Position numbers and translations under genes: made by a program
In this document: piece after piece, positions 20,259 through 31,233 of the stretch
Layout of the letters: each line of letters starts with the position of its first letter
How positions within the stretch are numbered: position 1 is the stretch's first letter
Notes under the pieces: model-generated
Database searches by the model: none
Told to the model about the DNA's origin: nothing
Seen by the model: the letters and a program-made list of their open reading frames with translations, nothing else
Origin: Rhynchosporium graminicola
Lineage: Eukaryota > Ascomycota > Leotiomycetes > Helotiales > Ploettnerulaceae
Length of the DNA stretch: 64,000 nt
NCBI GenBank assembly: GCA_900074885.1
Contig: FJUW01000002.1
Location: 757,001 to 821,000 of the forward strand
Direction: 5' to 3'

Positions 20259-23200
20259 TCAATAACCATTGCCCTCGTCATCACTTCTCTCAACGCTCCG
20301 CTTCTTGCCTGCTCCCTTAGGTTTACCACGTCCTCTAGGGACGGAGGATGAACGTGCTCTCTTCTTACGATTCCCTGGGGTGCTAACAGAGCCCTTTCGC
20401 TTTCTTCCTCTTCCACTACCCGGAGGACCTGGAGTTCCTGATATTCCCTCATCCTCACTTGGAGTGTTGAGTCTGGCTCGGTCTGCCTCTTCGTCGTCCT
20501 CTGCAGCCACCTTAAACTCTTGATCGACGTTCAAGAGCTCAACGAATGCGCGACATTGCGTCATCATACTCTCCTCGGATTCGAGAGCAGACATTGTGGA
20601 CTCGGAAAGCTCCCAGAACTTGTCTCCGTTCACGCCTTGTGCTCTGACTGGAGCTCGATTCAAGTCCTTAGTAGCGCCTTTGCTCTTTCCGTCGCGGAGA
20701 TTAGATTTCAGACCGTATTGGCGTCGGAGATAAGTACGAGCTTCCCAGAGACTCGAGAGCATCATCGACGAGGCGGTCAGCTGCTGCAGTCGTTGCTGAT
20801 CTACGGTACGTGGTATAGCCTGAGATTGACCATGCTCATCTACCGGAGAAGGCTGATCAAGACTGACGTGGAAGATTTCTGTCTCGATGGAGTGCGCAAT
20901 ACCTGTGCCTAGGGCTGCAACAACCTTTTCCATAGCTGTAGTGGTAGAAAGAAGCTCGTCGACAGTTTGATACTCGAAAAAGGCAATGTTTTCAATGATG
21001 AATTGAGAAAACTCGAGGTGGTGTGGTAAGTCGTTTTCAATATCCATCTTCGCAGGGTCGAACTCAATACGTGCGCATAGATTGTCGAGAAATCTCTTCC
21101 TGTTCTTGACTTTGCTGATCTTGAGAACGTCCATCATCAATGCTAGTTTCGAAGCATATGGATTGAGCGTAGCGCCATGGGTATTTTGGACAATATCACG
21201 CTGGTAGACGTACGCAAGTTGAACCGCTCGCATGTACTCCTTCTCCAGAATAGTCTCATGCTTCTCGTGAAGTGCGCGATGCTCCTTGACGGCAATCTCT
21301 GCGATCTTTTGATTCTGAGAGGTTTCCAGAGCAATCAAACATGATCCGGTTTCCTTGGGATGAACAAGGCCTTGTCGAGCGATGCTGGCAACCACCTCTG
21401 CAGCAAGAAGTCCCTGGTCATCTTGACGTGACAGAGCAATGCGAACGATGAAGGGTAGGAATCGCTGAGCTATACCAATTGCGATACCATCACCCTGGCC
21501 GCCGCCCATGACACCCAGTTTAGCTGTTGTATCAACACCAGCACCTGTGGCACCCTCTTTGCCTGCTTCGGAGCGCTTCTCTTCCAGAAGTAAGAAGTCC
21601 TTGAAAGATCTCAAAACTATTGCCTCCAGACCTAGTTCTTTTTCGTCAAATACGGTCAAAAAAGAGGTGTAGATATTTGCCGAAGAGAAATTCTTGGGCC
21701 AAGATTGGCAGACCATGCCAATTGCATCAAATGCTGCTTTTCTAACTTCAAGGGGCTGAGAGGTCGATGTGAAAGGAGCGAATGTGTCTGCCATTAACTT
21801 CGAAACGGAATCGTCCTTCCAAGCGGGAAATTTCTTTCGGAAGTCTTCCACCTGGGTGTCGAAATCACAATGCTTACCACACATTCCAGCGATTGGCAAG
21901 AGCTTAGTAAGTTTCCGTACCTGATCGTCGGACAATTTGGCGTTCTTCATCCTGGAGACGCCATCCAAGCTCGACATTACTAGTGCTGTAAGTTGCCGAT
22001 AGTCTCCAAGAACTCCAGAAATGATCCAGAGACACGCAATCACGTCATCCAAGATCGATTTTCCGACACGTGCAACAGCCGGAAGAAGTTCCTTTCGGAT
22101 AGCTGCGAGGAAGTTATTATGGGCCTTGGACAAATGAGGAAGAATGTGGCGGAAGATGATTATGACGGAGCGATAAACTTGGAGATCGTCGTTGCCCCCA
22201 ACGTTGGCGACGTATGGTTGCAACAGCTGAGCCTGCTCTGCTGTGAAGAGATCTGCGTTAGATTTTGCAAAGATTGTCAGGATCTGCAAGGCATCTCGAG
22301 CTGAAGGCGCATCATTGCCCTCGCCAGCGGGATTGTCAATGATGGTCTCGAACATTGTAGCAACCAGTGCTTTGCACACACGGAAATTTGCGCCCGAGAG
22401 TTTTGCATCGGCAGACAGCATATTCTGGAGTACTTTGTCCAAGACGGCAGCTACTCCACTTCCTCGTTGGACAGTTTTGACCATGAGTGCCACATGATCA
22501 GACATAGCTAACTTGAATTGTGCTGAGGTATTATCCGATGTGGTTGACTGGTAAAAAGGCGACATCCACACTTCTTCGATCATCTGGCGGGCAAGATCCT
22601 GGACACCTTCGTCCAAATCTTGAACCCGATGCAAGAGCGAGTCTGCAATCAGACTCCGAACCTCGCGCTTAGTATTGTGGAGATAGATGTCCTTGGAGAG
22701 TCTCATAGCACGCTTACGCACACCAACTCCGCTATCATTGACTCGTTGAAGAATACTTGTGATCATCTCTTCCTCTAGAGCTGGACGAATGTTGATACAC
22801 TTGCCAATAAGACCCAACGCAGAATCACGAACTTGGACTGACGTGTCGTTTGCACATCTCAGAATGAGATGCTTGACGGCAGGCTCTCTGTCAATGATTG
22901 TTGGATCAGTGTCTAGGACTTGGTTGACGCTCTTCAAGCTCTTGCTGCGCACGGTCGCCTGCTCGCTAGTCATTGAGCCTAGTAAGATAGAAAGGACTCG
23001 GCTGAAGGACTCGCAGAATTGTGAATTCAGCAGGGTCAAGGAGTAGGCAAGGCGAGCATGCGGTGGGCTGATTAAATCGAAACTATACTCCGTTGAAAGC
23101 CATCTGCTATCCGAAATCATCATTCGTAGCCTATACGCCAGACGGCCATATTCTTGCTCAACTCTCTCATGGTCGCGGTCATCGTCACTGATATTGTCGA

Positions 23201-26091
23201 ATGTCGAGCAGATCTTGGAAGCCCATTCGGCCTTGAAAAATCCGATGGCGCTACGGAGTTGCGGATGGTCGTCTTTCACAGGACAGCGATGTTGCAGGGA
23301 CTCTAAGCACGCACGATACGGGCCAGCTCCCCAAGACACAAGTTCTGCACCAGATGCTCTCTTTTCGAGAGAGTCTTCGGCCAACTTGGCTAAGTATCTT
23401 CCTAGCTCCGTTTCTCCATTCTCGAGGGAGCTGGCAGTCTTTCTAACATGAGAATTCAGCTCGGAGATCGCTGCCCCCATCGAGCCCAGAAGGTCAAGTG
23501 CCATGTTCTTAGCAGGAGCTGGCGTCTTATCTCCTTCGGCCAGTTGAACCATCTTGAAAAGAAACAGGCGCAACATGAGCTCTGCCGCGGGCCAATCTGT
23601 TGAGCTCAAGCATGTGATAAAATCTTCCACAAAAAGGTCGAGCAAGTTCCGGTAAGGAGCATCTCCGCTTTTGGTAGACTTCATGGCTCTATTGACAATA
23701 AACGCAACAACATAAGTGGCATTTGACTTAGCGGTATCGAGCAATTGGCCAACGTCATCTGCAAGCTCTTGAATCGCAGTCACGGGTTGTTTCTCGGCCT
23801 TGTGTTCTGCATTTATGGTGTATTTGCTAGCATTGTACTTTTCTGTTTCCTCTAAGCCATCATCTCCATTGAGAGCTTCCAAGGCCTTATTTCGTCGCTT
23901 AGCTTTGGAGTCGTCGGGCTTGCTTGCACTGGTCTGAACAAGTCTCATAATCAAAGCAGAAACAAGCTGAATACTTCCACCCTCAGCAAGTTTAAATTGA
24001 CGAGCACTTTGCTTTGTGACCGGGAGTTTTTCCAAAGACGTCAGGATCTCATCAAAAATGCCCTGGCGCTGAACAGGGTTGCAAAGGAAAATCTGGGCAA
24101 GAACATCCATGGCGACCACACGCAAGCTGTCAAACTTTGAGAGCTTGACGATTGAGTCGCGCTCACTTGGAGCATTCTCGACAAAAATCAATCGAGAAGC
24201 TGTAAACTCGAGTGTGTTTATGACGGTTTCGGAAAGGTCAATGGTCGATACCAGACTGGCGACCAGGGAGAATAGTCTTCTGGAATGAGATAATAGGTTA
24301 CTGATATGGGCCTTCTGGGCGGAGAGCAGCTTGAAAAGAGCGGCAGAAGTACCAGAGTTGCGCATTTCCACAATGGGAATCAAGCATGCCTCCGTGGCAT
24401 TCTTGAACACATTCAGTGCTGCCTGGATGACATCTTCTGAGTACAGCTGTTTCTCCTCACGGCCACCCGACATCAGCTTCAGAGAAATTCTGGCAGCCTT
24501 GACGCCAAGCTCTGCGATGGATGTTTGCTGAAGCCAGTTTTCGACCTCGGATTCTCCCATACTGTCCTCAATCTTGATGTCGACAGACTCCGCATCTTTC
24601 AAAGCACTTTCACAAAGCTTCTGAACCCTCAGTAGATCATCCAGAGGAATCTGAGAGAATCGACTGGCATCAATGACCCTCTGTAAGAGAATTTCAAGCT
24701 TGGCCTGTGCTGCAAGACTCAAAGTATAGCCTTCACTGGACAATACCAGAACTGCACTTGAAATCCCATTGCCCGGTTGGAATTGATCCTCGGCTTCAAA
24801 GATTTCTTGGAGGTACTCCCTAAGATTCCTGAATGCCAAGTCGTTCTTCTGACGTTGATCAACACTTCTCACTAAATCATCTTCGTCGTCAACCTCTGAA
24901 CGGCGTCGCTTCCTAGAGAGATTCTGGGGGGTATCTGGAGATGATGGTAAAACCTCGTAGTCCTCAGGGCGGAAGCTTGACGGAAGGTTTGGTATAATAA
25001 CCGCTAAACCTGGGTTTGAAGCTGGTGGTACGAGCTGAGATCCATGTTGAGGGGTAGCTCTGGGCGTTGGTTGCAGTGGGGTACGAATTTGCTGTACGGC
25101 TGGAGTACTAGGCTGAATCTGAACCCTGGTCTGATCGATACTTGGAGACGAAGACGTAGAGGCGTTTTTCGCACCGGCTTGAGAATACTCGGTCCGACTG
25201 AAATCCTTCGGGAGACTTGGAATTACAACGGAGAAGCTAGAACCTGGCTTATCTGGGGTGGCCACCTCGAATTTTTGTGGGGTACTCGCATGTTCGTTCG
25301 TTTTGGGAGCTGGCTGAGGAGAAGGTCTTGAGTGCTTGGCCACAGGTAACTGTACCGTGATCTTGGAATTTTCGTTATGTAACTGATGATTCGAGACTAC
25401 CCTTTGTGCGGGCTGTTGTAATGGCTTTGGCTGAGATTTCACCTGTGGCGGACTATTTTGCTTTTGTTGAGGTCTGTTTGCCATGACTGGTGGACTTGGC
25501 CTCTGTGGAGAAGGATAGTTGAACTCGACAGACGTCCTATCGTATACCATTCGTGCGAATGGAGAGAGCGATATTGTTGGTTCTGTACTCGAAGGACGTT
25601 CCGAAGTAAGGTTTGGAGAAGTTTTGAACGAACTGAAAATGGTTAGCGGTAGCTAGACTGGAGAGGTTATTTGCTCTCACTATTGAGCAATATTTCCTGG
25701 TTTAAGAAGCTCCTTGAGATCGTTCAATGATTTCTGTAATCTCTCGGAGGTATTGTTAGAATGTTGCGCATCACGGTTAAGTGTCTCCAAGACCTGTCGT
25801 CCTTCTTCTCGTTCGGTAGGAGTTGAAAATAATGAGGCTGATGATCGAACACCTATCGATGGAGAAGGTATTATGTCTTGAGAAGGTGGCTGTGTTAGCG
25901 GAGGTTGGAAAGTTGAAGACTGGAGAGTTGATACCTGAATTGAAGGGGACAACAGAGGAAAAAGGTGAATATGGCAAAGCCTCATCAACAGTGAAAACCT
26001 TTGCATATCCTCGCCTAGGACCATTTGTAACTGACGCGCCATTCGATCCGTTCACAGCGCCATGCTGGATGGCATTTCCATTTTGGTCCAT
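20259..26091 (-). CDS. SCC2: Cohesin loader subunit Scc2/Mis4 (Nipped-B family)
   Basis: Scc2 with Scc4 loads cohesin on chromosomes and drives loop extrusion. Exons 26091-25935, 25876-25681 and 25632-20259 (introns 58 and 48 nt) give 1908 residues, a normal length. The N terminus (FTVDEALPYSPFSSVVPF) is followed by a Pro/Gln-rich disordered part, typical of fungal Mis4. The body is HEAT repeats, including the conserved hook region: TDPTIIDREPAVKHLILRC, SVQVRDSALGLIGKCI, GVGVRKRAMRLSKDIYLHN and LDEGVQDLARQMIEEVW. The C terminus is basic (GRGRKRKGSVSTPGNRKKRA), likely for nuclear entry or DNA contact. Both introns sit in the first 460 bp; the large last exon is uninterrupted. It is divergent from RPA12 with 357 bp between start codons. 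Confidence 0.95.
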
Positions 26092-26448
26092 GTTGCAGCT
26101 TGAAGGAGGGTTATGCGCCCAGAGGCTTAATCAGGCGCAATTGTCGGAAATTATCGACTATGAATCGAACTGAATGGCATTTTGCAAGACGAGATACTGC
26201 GACGAAGGATAGAATGCGCGGTATTCTCTAGCTCGAGATATCATGGTCGTCGCATTAGTTGCGGTTAAGAGAAGCTCTGGCAGCCTTGCCGATCATTACA
26301 GTAGCAGGCATGGGAGCAAAAGTGGCTGACTAAGCAGGGCTCCCAAAATTTTGTCTTGGCGGATGAACTTTTTTGAGTTGCGCCAGCCTCGAAAGGAACC
26401 TCTTAAATTACAGCTACATCGCGCTTTCAACACCAACCAATAAGAGAA
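26092..26448. promoter_or_regulatory. Shared divergent promoter region SCC2/RPA12
   Basis: Only 357 bp separate two outward-facing start codons, so both promoters must lie here. No TATA box stands out. Confidence 0.6.
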
Positions 26449-26920
26449 ATGTCTGCAATCGGGTCTCTCGTCTTCTGCACAGAATGTGGTAATCTACTCG
26501 ACGCTTCCACTGGCAATAAGAATACAATTCTTGTATGCGACTGCTGTGGCGCTGAGAATAAAGGTTTGCACAATTCCTTCCCACGCCAACGCAGGCCATT
26601 GTAGGATCTGATGCTTTCCCAGATACTGCATCGAAGACAATTAGAACCAAGACCAAACCCGACTCCTTCCCCTCCATTCTACGCCAGAAACGATCCGATG
26701 TTCAGCAAGTAGAACTCTCCGACATGGGAAGTGAAGCTAGAATTGCAGAAACATGTCCGGATTGTGGAAGGCAGGAGGTTAAATATTCAGCTGTGCAGCT
26801 GAGAGGTGCAGATGAGGGTAGCACGATTTTTTATACCTGCGACTGTGGCCATAAGTAAGATTCCCTGGCATGAATTGCGGACTTGAGCTAATGTTAGAAA
26901 GATGGAACGCGAACAATTGA
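26449..26920 (+). CDS. RPA12: DNA-directed RNA polymerase I subunit Rpa12
   Basis: Small zinc-ribbon subunit of RNA polymerase I with a role in RNA cleavage and termination. Exons 26449-26563, 26605-26854 and 26902-26920 give 127 residues, as expected. The N-terminal ribbon is FCTECGNLLD..CDCCG (two CxxC). The C-terminal TFIIS-like ribbon has ETCPDCG, then LRGADEGSTIFYTCDCGHKW; the acidic pair of the cleavage hairpin (DE in RGADEGST) is kept. The second half-site reads CDC, one residue shorter than the usual CxxC. The last exon holds just WNANN after the split Lys; its acceptor (GAAAG) was chosen because other sites lose the aromatic/Asn ending. Ends 159 bp from the convergent deoxyhypusine hydroxylase gene. 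Confidence 0.92.
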
Positions 26921-27079
26921 GAAGAAATTTCAACCATCAATTTGCGCGCAGGAACAAAAAGCAAAAGCCATCACATCAAAGGAGTCTTCAAGGGCACGAG
27001 GATCCTTGCGGGGAGTAGAGTTGCTATCTGCGGCACAAGCACTTTGTTGCCTAGCATTTACGCATAATCGAGCTACATT

Positions 27080-28111
27080 TCAAGCAGTCGCAGACTCAGG
27101 AATCAACGCATACTCCACATCGCCAGCCTTTTCGAATGCCGCCATATCCAAAGCCACGACGACACTCTCGCGGACGACCTGCTCCTTATCGTTCAAGAAT
27201 CCCTTCAAAGTCTCTTCAACCCCCTCCTCCTCACCTAAACTACCTAGGGCCTCAGCAGCCTCGTGTCGAACCATACTCTCTTCCTGCAAATCACCAAGAG
27301 CAGCAGTTAATGCTGGAATGGAAGCTGGATGCGATAATTGGCCAAAGACGAAAGCAATCTCGTGTCTGAACAAGGCGGATGGATCTGCGAAGCCCTTGGC
27401 AAGAGACTGGACTGCTGGAATGGCGGTGGGAAGATCCGGTGGTGAAGCCAGGTCCCTCAGACCGAACATAGCTCTATAGCGTAGGAATAAAGGCTTCGTA
27501 GTATCCAGCAGGTTCTTCTCCAATTCCTCAATAGTCTCGTTCGTTTCCGAAGTAGGCGCGGGGTCAATCGATGCGAAATCACTGCTGATAATTAGCCTCC
27601 CTTCATTCCGACTGACCTGTGAATTGTAAACAAACCTCTTCTGCAACTTCTCTCTCTTCCTCTCCTCACTATTCTCCCACTCAATCCTCGCAACAGCAAT
27701 CTCACACGTCTCCTTAACAACCACAAGTTCCCCTTCCGTATCCCTCATCTGCTTGAGCAACTCCAAACTGCCCATATCGCCAATAGCGCCCAGTGCTTCC
27801 GCAGCCTCATGTCTGCACATGGGATCCTCATCCTTGTTTTCCAACACGGCTGTGAGGAATGGCACGGCAGCTAGGTCCTTCGTCTGACCGAGGCAGTAGG
27901 CTAGTTCATGCTTGAGGAGCGCAGAAGGCGAGGCGAACGCTGCGGCGATGGCTTGGATGGCTGGGAGGGAGGACTGACATGCTAAGTGCTTGAGGGAGAA
28001 GAGCGCTCTGAATCGGCGCGCCAGAGATTCGGTCTCTGAGCAGAGGGTTTTGCGCAGGGCGAGGATCGTGGGGTCGCTGGTTGGTGGGGGCGATGTCGCT
28101 GAGGGTGCCAT
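27080..28111 (-). CDS. LIA1: Deoxyhypusine hydroxylase
   Basis: Fe(II)-dependent HEAT-repeat enzyme that hydroxylates deoxyhypusine in eIF5A, completing hypusine. Single exon of 343 residues. Four His-Glu motifs that bind the di-iron centre are all present: LLKHELAYCLGQ and MCRHEAAEALGAIG in the first half, LFRHEIAFVFGQL and MVRHEAAEALGSLG in the second. The protein is a clear tandem duplication of an eight-helix unit (RFRALFSLKHLA / RYRAMFGLRDLA). The linker in the middle is less conserved. The ATG at 28111 gives a short Ser/Pro-rich leader before ILALRKTL. The enzyme acts in the cytosol. Confidence 0.96.
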   Translation of the reverse strand: MAPSATSPPPTSDPTILALRKTLCSETESLARRFRALFSLKHLACQSSLPAIQAIAAAFASPSALLKHELAYCLGQTKDLAAVPFLTAVLENKDEDPMCRHEAAEALGAIGDMGSLELLKQMRDTEGELVVVKETCEIAVARIEWENSEERKREKLQKRFVYNSQVSRNEGRLIISSDFASIDPAPTSETNETIEELEKNLLDTTKPLFLRYRAMFGLRDLASPPDLPTAIPAVQSLAKGFADPSALFRHEIAFVFGQLSHPASIPALTAALGDLQEESMVRHEAAEALGSLGEEEGVEETLKGFLNDKEQVVRESVVVALDMAAFEKAGDVEYALIPESATA

Positions 28112-29808
28112 GGCGGGGTAGACTTTTTCTTCTTGAGAGGACGTCGAAATACTGCAGATAGAGGCGCAGAGTGACTTTGCAGAATTTCTCTCCGGTATGC
28201 CTCTGTTCTGAAGGGTCTGCTTGATCTTTGTATTGCTTGAGCTCGCCGACCGAATGCAAAATGAGTCTCGCCGGTTGACTTGAAACTTTTAATGGTACCC
28301 TTGTTCGATGTCGGCCGCTAGGGCTCATGGAGGCCGCCAACTCTGAGTTACACCCCCCATTTGAGTTGCTAAAAGAGGGGCATTTGAAGCTACGCTAGTA
28401 GTGAGTTCAAGCCTCGAAATAGTTGACTTGTCCAAGTTTCCCTGTACGGTCAACACAGTTTCAATGACTTCCAGCACATTTCAGAATTGCTCTTATCTTA
28501 GAACGGCCCTTTGCTGTTTTCCGACCATCCAATGCATGACATCTCTTTGGTCACGAAGACCAAAAAGCGCTATGGCTGATTACAACTTCTGGAGTTCTAT
28601 CCTTGATAGCAACGTGTTGGATCACCCAAATCCAACCTAGATTGCCTCCTTCGCGTTGCTTTTGGCCAAAGTACTCTAGGAAATTCCACTACAGTACAGA
28701 TTTAGTCAGATTATGCGTCCATTTTACTTCTACGGAATGGATTCTCCACTGCTACATACATGGTGAAATTCACCTGTAAAATCCAAGTCTTATCTGACGA
28801 GTTGAGATCGATTTGTTGCGCCATTTTGCCTACTTTCTCGGCAATGATATACCTTTGAAAATCGCCTGGCTCCAGAATACTGGCGGCGGGAAGCTTCCCA
28901 CAGACCTCACCGATCACCGAAATTCTGGGTTTTGTTAACAGCAAACGCGCTTAGCTTGTTATCCCGTTCTGGTACCTTTTCTTCGGGGTGGTTAAGCAGT
29001 ATACGAGAACATCTGGTGAATAGCATTCCATCAATCTCTTTGAGGCGTCCGCAGGTCAAGTAGATGTGTACCGCGGTGGGGGATGGGGGGGTTCTCGCAA
29101 GAATCTACTACCCAGGCTTTTGAGCAGTGAGTAACAGCAAGATAGCTCCTTTCAAGCAATTTCTTTGGCTGATCTCGCAACATTTCACTGTGTACCAGCT
29201 GTCCGATCTCTCCGAGTCTTTAAACGCTAGCTAAATCTGGCATTTCTTCAAATCAGAATTGAGAGCTTCCAACGGCTTCACGAGGCTTATAGCACAGTGA
29301 TGGAGAAGGCAAGCTAAAATAATCTTTTACGACAAGTGTGGGCCTCCAGCAATGTGATGTGCATAGCGTGATAGAACATGTCTCATCTGGTGTATGATCA
29401 TGTGATAGTGTACCTCGCTTAGAAATAGATTGTTCACTTTGACGCCTGAGACTGGGCAGACATGACTTCAGCTAAGCGAGAACTGGGGATTTACAGTTCT
29501 TGATAACATTCTGACCCACAATTTTCTCAAGCTCTGTCGCCAGAAGCGTAGTCGCTTACCACCGGCCCTAGAGTGTAGTAGATAGATCGAAAGCTGAAAG
29601 GGAGGCTTGTATATTTCAAGACGTCTTGTCTAATTTAGTGTTATGGTATATCGCAAATCTAAACACATATAGCTCTAAGGACTACACCATATATGCTTAG
29701 TGCAGAGAAGCAACCCTTCTATATCGTCCATTATACATATATCCCTTTCAAAACTCCGTCTTCCGCCTGGGTATCACAGAACATTCATCTCAATACATTA
29801 CTCCATCT
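28112..29808. other. Intergenic region
   Basis: Upstream region of deoxyhypusine hydroxylase and 3' flank of the transporter. A 77-codon minus ORF at 28944-28711 is unassigned. No RNA gene or repeat recognised. Confidence 0.5.
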
Positions 29809-31233
29809 CTACGAGGATCTCAACCTCTCAGCTTGCTCCACCTTGACATCCTTCTCTCCATTGTAGGTAAACTCAGTATCACTACCACCTGCGACAGCTG
29901 GTGCAGGGATGGCACCAACGACGTTCTTGACCCGCATGATGTGCTTGCCGGAGTGCATCCAGTGGAATGTGACATAGCCGAAAACATAGACGAAGCCCAC
30001 TAACGGCACAAGGTATGAGATACGAGTGCTAACAGCATCGGCGATAGCGCCTTGTATTGGTGGAAAGCAGGCCCCGCCGCTCACGGCCATCACTAGTATT
30101 CCAGCACCGCGGCGAGTGTGGCGTCCGAGATTTGCAGTACCCAAAGTGAAGATAGTGGGATACATGGGGGCTTCAAAGAAGAAGATGGCGATCAAGATAC
30201 CGACAGAGCCGTTACCCTTAGTGGCGACAATGGCAGCGTTCATGGCAATGGCAATGACTGCGTAGACCATGAGGAGGAAGTCGGCTTGGAAGATGGTAGC
30301 AAGACCAGTGGCAGCGAAACGGCCAACCGTGAAGGTGATGAGTGCGTACGAGAGCATGTTGGAAGCTTGCGATGATTTATATGAAGCGTTCTCTGTAGCG
30401 TAATTGATGAAGAAGGACGCGATTGTAACCTGGGCTCCTACGTAGCAGAACTGGGCAACGAAGGCGAAGATCATATTGTACTGCTTGTAAATTGGACCTT
30501 GGCCGACCCCGTTGCCAAACTCATCTGTGGCGAAGTTTTCGACGGTACTGCTGTTGAGCATCTCTTCTGACACTTCTGGAAGCTTGGCGACAAGAAACAG
30601 AACAGCAATAGCAACACCTGCGATTGCCACTGCCAAATAAACGAACTGGACATTGTTTAAATTATGCTCGTTCTTCCCGCTGAAGAAGAATTTCGAGGCG
30701 ATGAGAGGGCCGATGAAGGATGCAACTCCGTTCCAAGATTGACAGAATTGGAGGCGAGCAGACGCCGAAGCTGGATCACCGATGACAACAGCGTAGGAGT
30801 TTGCGGCGGTCTCGAGGGTAGCCAGACCACAGGCAATGACGAGGGTGCAAGCACAGAACCCACCAAACGATGCATATCGGTGCTCATAGGTGGAGAAGTG
30901 CGCAGTTGGCCAGAAAAAAATGGCGCCCAAGGAGTAGAGAGAAAGTCCCATAAGAATGGTGATCTTGTATCCTTTACGCTTCATCACTTCAGCGGCAATA
31001 GGCGAAAAGAGGAGGTAACCACCACCAAAGTAGACGACCTGAAGACCGGTAGACTCGAGTTTTGTGATGTCGAGGACAACTTGAAAATGCTTATTGAGGA
31101 CATCGAGAAGTCCGTAAGAGAAACCCCATAGGAAGAACAGACTGATGACGAGAGAGAGAGGGAAGATCAGAGCTCTGCCAGTCAGGAAGCCCGAGGCGAG
31201 GGTGGGAGCTGCGAGAGGGATTCCTCCAGCCAT
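29809..31233 (-). CDS. FucP/GluP-family MFS sugar transporter
   Basis: Plasma-membrane proton symporter of the fucose:H+ family within the major facilitator superfamily; the sugar cannot be named from sequence. Single exon, 474 residues from the ATG at 31233 (the frame is open further upstream, but this Met directly precedes the conserved start). About twelve hydrophobic segments. Family marks: SLFFLWGFSYGLLDVLNKHF in helix 1, LETAANSYAVVIGDP and RLQFCQSWNGVASFIGP in helices 4-5, and FFFEAPMYPTIFTLGTANLG in the C-terminal half. A hydrophilic loop lies between helices 6 and 7. The cytosolic tail is acidic and basic mixed. It stands alone beside a gene-poor stretch, with no sugar-catabolic neighbour. 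Confidence 0.9.
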   Translation of the reverse strand: MAGGIPLAAPTLASGFLTGRALIFPLSLVISLFFLWGFSYGLLDVLNKHFQVVLDITKLESTGLQVVYFGGGYLLFSPIAAEVMKRKGYKITILMGLSLYSLGAIFFWPTAHFSTYEHRYASFGGFCACTLVIACGLATLETAANSYAVVIGDPASASARLQFCQSWNGVASFIGPLIASKFFFSGKNEHNLNNVQFVYLAVAIAGVAIAVLFLVAKLPEVSEEMLNSSTVENFATDEFGNGVGQGPIYKQYNMIFAFVAQFCYVGAQVTIASFFINYATENASYKSSQASNMLSYALITFTVGRFAATGLATIFQADFLLMVYAVIAIAMNAAIVATKGNGSVGILIAIFFFEAPMYPTIFTLGTANLGRHTRRGAGILVMAVSGGACFPPIQGAIADAVSTRISYLVPLVGFVYVFGYVTFHWMHSGKHIMRVKNVVGAIPAPAVAGGSDTEFTYNGEKDVKVEQAERLRSS

